From the NCBI GenBank assembly GCA_011049795.1, contig DRHD01000121.1:1-33419 (forward strand): a DNA stretch of 33,419 nt. Reading direction: 5' to 3'. Under the pieces are notes generated by a model that ran no database searches, was not told where the DNA came from, and was given only the letters and a program-made list of their open reading frames with translations. Position 1 is the first letter of the stretch. Each line of letters starts with the position of its first letter. The DNA is from Porticoccus sp. Its GTDB lineage: Bacteria; Pseudomonadota; Gammaproteobacteria; Pseudomonadales; Porticoccaceae. Shown piece by piece: positions 30,081-33,419 of this stretch. Position numbers and translations under genes: made by a program.

Positions 30081-30107
30081 AATTAAAGGGGGCAGACCCC
30101 TTTAATT
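30081..30107. repeat. Perfect 11-bp inverted repeat with GCAGA loop
   Basis: AATTAAAGGGG (30081-30091), loop GCAGA, CCCCTTTAATT (30097-30107). Such AAAGGGG-loop-CCCCTTT palindromes are common intergenic elements in gammaproteobacteria, in my recollection often near REP-associated (RAYT) transposases, none of which is present here. It could also act as a transcription barrier downstream of the peroxiredoxin-like gene on the minus strand. Confidence 0.8.
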
Positions 30108-30187
30108 CTCTCGGAAATGGGTCGGCTGAATGTATCTTTAGGCTATTCACCTGAAACTGTTTCAGTAAACATTCTATAAATGATGTT

Positions 30188-30700
30188 CTATTTCTTTAGA
30201 TGAGAAATCATTGTGTCGACATCACTGCACTCAAATGGGTCATCTGGGCAATTATCCATCATTCCCGCTTCAGAAAATATTTTCTTTATCTCCCCGTTAA
30301 CTACATAGGCAGAATAACGCCATGACACTTTACCGTTTGCCTTTTCAACCGACATCCCCATCAATCGAGTAAAATTTTCCTGTGCATCAGGTAACATTTT
30401 TACATTCTTAATACCTAAATTTTTCGCCCACTGAAGCATGGTAAAAGAAGTGCCAACGCTCAAGCAGTACACTTCATCAATACCTAGTGATTTCAGTTCA
30501 TCATACTTGGCTTCATAGCCAGGCAAATGAGTAGTAGAGCTCGTCTGAGTAAATGCAGCCGGCAGTGCAAATATAATGATATTTTTACCCGAGAATATGT
30601 CTGTCGTTGAAACATCATTCCAGATAAATGGATTTTTCCCGCCAATGCTTTCACCACGGGCACGAATTTTAAATGTAACATTTGGTACATTATTGCTCAT
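30188..30700 (-). CDS. Peroxiredoxin-5-type protein with Ser in place of the peroxidatic Cys
   Basis: 170 residues, thioredoxin fold, atypical Prx5/AhpE-like family. The active-site loop normally reads PGAFTPTCS-THLPGY; here it is LPAAFTQTSSTTHLPGY, so the peroxidatic cysteine position (PxxxTxxC) is Ser54, codon AGC (30541-30539). The rest of the site is kept: Pro47, Thr51 and the downstream WRYSAYVV arginine block. Other cysteines are at EVYCLSV and in NCPDDPFECSD. Without the cysteine, peroxidase activity is not expected, so this is a pseudoenzyme, a re-purposed redoxin, or a single-base error. Confidence 0.85.
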   Translation of the reverse strand: MSNNVPNVTFKIRARGESIGGKNPFIWNDVSTTDIFSGKNIIIFALPAAFTQTSSTTHLPGYEAKYDELKSLGIDEVYCLSVGTSFTMLQWAKNLGIKNVKMLPDAQENFTRLMGMSVEKANGKVSWRYSAYVVNGEIKKIFSEAGMMDNCPDDPFECSDVDTMISHLKK

Positions 30701-31080
30701 AATTTTCTCGTTTTCTTAAAACAAAGTGCGAAATTTTAATAGGGCCTAACTGCTACTGAATAAGACCAAAGGCCTTTTAACTAGAAGGCACTGCATCAAG
30801 GAAGGGTCGACACCAAAAGGTGGGGATTTTGACTTAAAAATAAAATGACAAGCGGGTTTATCAAGGAATGAGATCACTGACAAAACGAGCCTCCGTGCAA
30901 TGTTCTTACTAAATTATTAGGCTACTCATCATAATCGATAACACTGGAAAATCAATTTCTTAGCAGATACTTTTTCTTGATACAAAGCCTGTTGGCTTGT
31001 AATTTTGCACATTGAAAAACTGAGGCGTTAAAAATAACAATTTATTAAGAGGCTTATGACTGCTGAAATAGGTGGCTGGT
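30701..31080. other. Intergenic region without recognised genes
   Basis: About 380 A+T-rich bases upstream of the peroxiredoxin-like gene. I see no ORF of substance and no strong hairpin; it probably contains that gene's promoter on the minus strand. From 31081 the second REP-like copy begins. Confidence 0.5.
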
Positions 31081-31168
31081 GGTCATTGCAGTAAAGACTT
31101 ACCCCCTCACCCGCTACGCTCCCCCCCTCTACACGAGGGGAAGTAAGTCGCTAAAGCTCCAGTAATCA
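31081..31168. repeat. REP-like palindromic repeat, copy 2
   Basis: Same orientation as copy 1 and 1.1 kb away: GGTCATT..GTAAAGACTTACCCCCTCAC..CTACACGAGGGGAAGTAAGTC..GTAATCAG. The outer dyad is GACTTACCCCCTC against GAGGGGAAGTAAGTC. It differs from copy 1 by several substitutions and small indels. Confidence 0.8.
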
Positions 31169-31203
31169 GAAAGAGGATTTAGGCCTGTAACCAGCACGAG
31201 AGG

Positions 31204-31345
31204 TTTGGGTCACACTTTAACCCCCGTTCAGATCGACTACATCATGCAATTGAAGTAAGAAATCGGACGTGCTGAAGCATGGAGAGAAGCAAACAAGAAA
31301 GAGCCGACGACCTGTGAAATCATCTACCTCGATGACTACAGGTAA
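31204..31345 (+). pseudogene. Remnant B of a small duplicated gene
   Basis: Reads LGHTLTPVQIDYIMQLK, then an in-frame TAA, then EIGRAEAWREANKKEPTT and CEIIYLDDYR to a TAA at 31345. It aligns with remnant A (28652-28778) around MQLK, EIGR and the CE-I-Y-DDYR end. This copy has a nonsense codon where A has Gln; A instead carries a frameshift. Both look dead, yet each keeps a different part intact, so the intact parent sequence can be inferred. The family is not recognised. Confidence 0.55.
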
Positions 31346-31392
31346 AAATATAGGTTAGCGAGAAAGATTTACTCTTAAATGAACGTTAAATG

Positions 31393-31596
31393 CTAACGAA
31401 TGAGAGCCTTAGCAAACGCTCCACCTTCATTCATATGGCGAGCATATACCAGCAGTTCGGCTATAGCCTCTCCCCTGGATGAAAATGGACCTAACGCCGG
31501 ATCTTCACGGGTGGCGAAAAACCATTCACTGCCTACACAGAAAAAACGATCGGTTTGAAAATGTAGATTGTCAGGTTCCCCTTCACGATGACTCAT
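31393..31596 (-). CDS. Small conserved hypothetical protein (DUF6316-like)
   Basis: 67 residues from the ATG at 31596. The sequence MSHREGEPDNLHFQTDRFFC with EWFFATREDPALGPFSSRGE resembles, from memory, the small DUF6316 proteins of Pseudomonas and relatives (start of the type M[SN].R.GE....HF.TDRFF, then WFF.TREG...GPF.S..EA). A longer in-frame reading to 31719 runs through the 48-bp repeat and lacks support. No good ribosome binding site is visible. The function is unknown; the fold is probably a small beta-hairpin plus a helix. Confidence 0.7.
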   Translation of the reverse strand: MSHREGEPDNLHFQTDRFFCVGSEWFFATREDPALGPFSSRGEAIAELLVYARHMNEGGAFAKALIR

Positions 31597-31664
31597 TAAA
31601 ATATACCAAAAATAGGTTATATATTTAAGTATAGACCTAATATTTTGAATATGCCGGGTCGAAT

Positions 31665-31712
31665 CTTGATCTTCAGAGCTTGAATTGCCAAAAATTGCTG
31701 GAACAGAGCAAT
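31665..31712 (+). repeat. 48-bp perfect direct repeat, copy 2
   Basis: Identical over 48 bases to 28604-28651. It lies about 70 bases upstream of the DUF6316-like gene (minus) and 43 bases before the DUF4202-like gene (plus), so it could also hold a promoter for either. Confidence 0.95.
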
Positions 31713-31754
31713 AAACCAAACTAAGCGTAAGCTACTGACCCTTTCATCCCGGCC

Positions 31755-32429
31755 ATGCCCTCTCCACCTAACAATCGTTTAGAATATGCAGGTATTTATT
31801 TTTGGAAAAGACAATTGACACAACAAGCCTATGATCTGGTTGTTTCCCTGATAGATGCAGCCAACCGTGAAGACCCAAACATTGAAACGGCTGAGGGTAA
31901 AGGTTGGCCGAAAGAGCTGCTTTATTCACATCGCATGTCTGACATGCTGGAGCGTTATCAACCAGCGGCGGATGATGTGGCCAAACTGGCTATTCGTGGT
32001 CAGCATATCCAGCGGTGGAAAACGCCACGTGATACTTACCCAATGAATCGCCAAGGTTATCATCAGTGGCGAAATAGCCTGTATCAATTTCATGCTGATA
32101 GCACTGCCCTTCTAATGGCCAAGGCTGGTTATGATGAAGCATCACTAGAGCGCGCAAAGAAAGCCATTGGAAAACGAGGACTCAAGGTAAACACAGACAC
32201 CCAGCTGCTGGAGGATGTAGCCAGCTTGGTGTTTATTGAGCATTACATGCTGGCATTTTACGATAAACACCCTGAATACAATGAAGAGAAGTGGGTCGGT
32301 ATCATTCGTAAAACGTGGGGGAAAATGTCGTCAAACGCGCATACATTTGCACTTTCGGGTAATCTCACGCTTCCTGAGCCCTTAATTCCATTGATTCAGA
32401 AATCAGTATCAACAGGTAATTCCAGCTAA
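31755..32429 (+). CDS. DUF4202-family protein
   Basis: 224 residues. The pattern fits DUF4202: AIDAAN-like start (SLIDAANREDPN), KELLYSHRMSDMLERY, IRGQHIQRWKTPRDTYPMNR, then GYHQWRNSLYQFHAD and a C-terminal EDVASLVFIEHYMLAFYDK. Conserved His (SHRM, GQHIQRW, FHAD) and acidic residues look like an HD-type metal site, though no activity is established. The reported start ATG at 31755 has no strong ribosome binding site. It follows the 48-bp repeat, so it is outside the bounded islet. Confidence 0.8.
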   Translation: MPSPPNNRLEYAGIYFWKRQLTQQAYDLVVSLIDAANREDPNIETAEGKGWPKELLYSHRMSDMLERYQPAADDVAKLAIRGQHIQRWKTPRDTYPMNRQGYHQWRNSLYQFHADSTALLMAKAGYDEASLERAKKAIGKRGLKVNTDTQLLEDVASLVFIEHYMLAFYDKHPEYNEEKWVGIIRKTWGKMSSNAHTFALSGNLTLPEPLIPLIQKSVSTGNSS

Positions 32430-32794
32430 CCCGGCACGGGTATCCATTAATCACTAACGAGTTTGTGATTCCATTTGGAGACCAACACATAACGCTTATA
32501 ATTCAGTGTGTTACTGGCTACTGTGTTTGTGAATTCTGTCTATGATGCCGGATCTAGCACTCAGGTTTAGAGTAGAATGCTCACGCCCCTATTAACGAAA
32601 GCCATGTTGTTCCGATGGATTATGGTGACCTATTCTGGCAAAATTCGCCTTTTCCAAGGCTCTACGTTTAGCCATCCCATCTGGCAAACAGACCATCGTA
32701 TTTATCCACTATCTTTTACCGGACGATCTTTTACCGGGCAGTGTGTGAATAAATGGGTTTAGCCCTAACTGAAATACTCATACAAAGGATTCAT
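32430..32794. other. Intergenic region upstream of pyrE
   Basis: 365 bases. A short direct repeat ATCTTTTACCGG occurs at 32711-32722 and 32726-32737 (period 15). AAAGGA (32784-32789) is the pyrE ribosome binding site. A 61-codon open frame (32577-32762) covers the repeat, has no ribosome binding site and no recognisable family, so I do not call it. The promoter is not identified. Confidence 0.5.
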
Positions 32795-33419
32795 TATGTC
32801 TTTTAATAGCTTTCCTGATCAGCAACTCATTGCCAAGCTGACTGCAAAAATGTTGCTGGAGATTGGAGCTATCAATTTCCGCCCAAATGATCCTTATATT
32901 CTGACTTCGGGCAAGGCCAGCCCTGTTTATATCGATTGCAGAAAAATCATATCATTCCCCAGAGTGCGCTCTACCCTTATGGATTTTGGTGCTTCGGTTA
33001 TTCTGCGTGATATCGGTTTTGAGTCTATCGATGCCATTGCTGGCGGCGAAACGGCTGGCATCCCCTTTGCTGCCTGGCTTTCAGAGCGACTTTCTCTGCC
33101 CATGCAGTATGTTCGCAAAAAGCCCAAGGGCTTTGGGCGTGACGCTCAGATCGAAGGTTTGCTGATAGAGGGCTCTAAAGTGCTGTTGGTTGAAGACCTG
33201 ACCACTGATGGTGGGAGCAAGATCACCTTCTGCGATGCGCTCCGAAAAGCCGGCGCTGAGGTAACAGATACATTCGTTATTTTCTTCTACGATATATTCC
33301 CCGGCACCAGAGAAAAGCTCGCAGAAGCTGGCATTAACCTACACTCACTGACTACCTGGTGGGATGTTTTAGAGGTCTGCAAGGAAAGCGGTGAAATGGA
33401 CGATCAATCACTGGCCGAA
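32795..33419 (+). CDS. pyrE: Orotate phosphoribosyltransferase (partial, runs off the right edge)
   Basis: 208 codons are present without a stop. The enzyme makes OMP from orotate and PRPP in pyrimidine synthesis. The PRPP-binding motif is [14 protein letters not shown] (about residues 129-142); [19 protein letters not shown] and [16 protein letters not shown] (with the catalytic Lys/Arg loop) are characteristic. The overall pattern is closer, in my memory, to the alphaproteobacterial-type enzyme (IDCRKLISFPR, TTWWDVL) than to E. coli PyrE. AAAGGA precedes the ATG. No other pyrimidine gene is in view. Confidence 0.93.

Larger units (their letters stand above)
29798..30187. other. Intergenic region with REP-like repeat and palindrome
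   Basis: 390 bases with no gene seen. It contains the first REP-like repeat (29963-30057) and a perfect 11-bp palindrome (30081-30107); the rest is A+T-rich with no recognised signal. Confidence 0.7.

Noticed and set aside
32577..32762. 61-codon plus-strand open frame upstream of pyrE
   Set aside because: It has no ribosome binding site or recognised family, and its length is expected by chance; it includes the short ATCTTTTACCGG repeat.

Overview
The window reads as chromosomal DNA of a gammaproteobacterium. The order aceA region, roxA, purB, hflD, mnmA, (nudJ, rluE), cspD, clpS, clpA, infA, bpt, aat, trxB, ftsK, lolA, rarA, crcB, serS matches, from memory, the layout in Pseudomonas and its marine relatives (Cellvibrionales/Spongiibacteraceae-like). 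The dif site near 27.15 kb is of the gammaproteobacterial type. I cannot name a genus.

Layout. (1) 1-3.7 kb: a broken isocitrate lyase (two pieces in opposite orientation, probably a fold-back chimera at a contig edge), a divergent LysR-type regulator and malate synthase G: the glyoxylate shunt. (2) 3.7-6.6 kb: a GNAT acetyltransferase with a C-terminal extension, and a periplasmic gamma-glutamyltransferase. (3) 6.6-12.7 kb, minus strand: the rluE-nudJ-mnmA-hflD-purB gene string, roxA (ribosomal oxygenase) and cspD; a 162-bp MITE-like element lies between purB and roxA. (4) 13-18.4 kb: an N-degron proteolysis cluster, clpS-clpA on plus and trxB-aat-bpt-infA on minus, so that the two N-end aminoacyl-transferases sit beside the adaptor and unfoldase that use their products. 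(5) 18.6-26.3 kb, plus strand: ftsK-lolA-rarA-crcB-serS, then gorA.

(6) 26.3-32.8 kb is an accessory, visibly A+T-richer stretch. It begins with a dif chromosome-dimer-resolution site (27144-27171), only 6 kb from ftsK, with an XerD-arm half-site 0.75 kb upstream. Four KOPS-like GGGNAGGG octamers, all on the plus strand, point toward it from the left. Beyond dif come a secreted cupin protein, a divergent peptide-deformylase-like protein and a 3.1-kb islet bounded by perfect 48-bp direct repeats. The islet holds small hypothetical and membrane proteins, REP-like palindromic repeats, remnants of a duplicated small gene and a peroxiredoxin-5-type protein whose peroxidatic cysteine is serine. A DUF4202-type gene follows, and an orotate phosphoribosyltransferase gene runs off the right edge.

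The window therefore probably covers part of the replication terminus: housekeeping genes on the left arm, dif, and a small recombination-prone accessory zone on the other side. No rRNA, tRNA, CRISPR array, intact transposase or complete prophage was seen.
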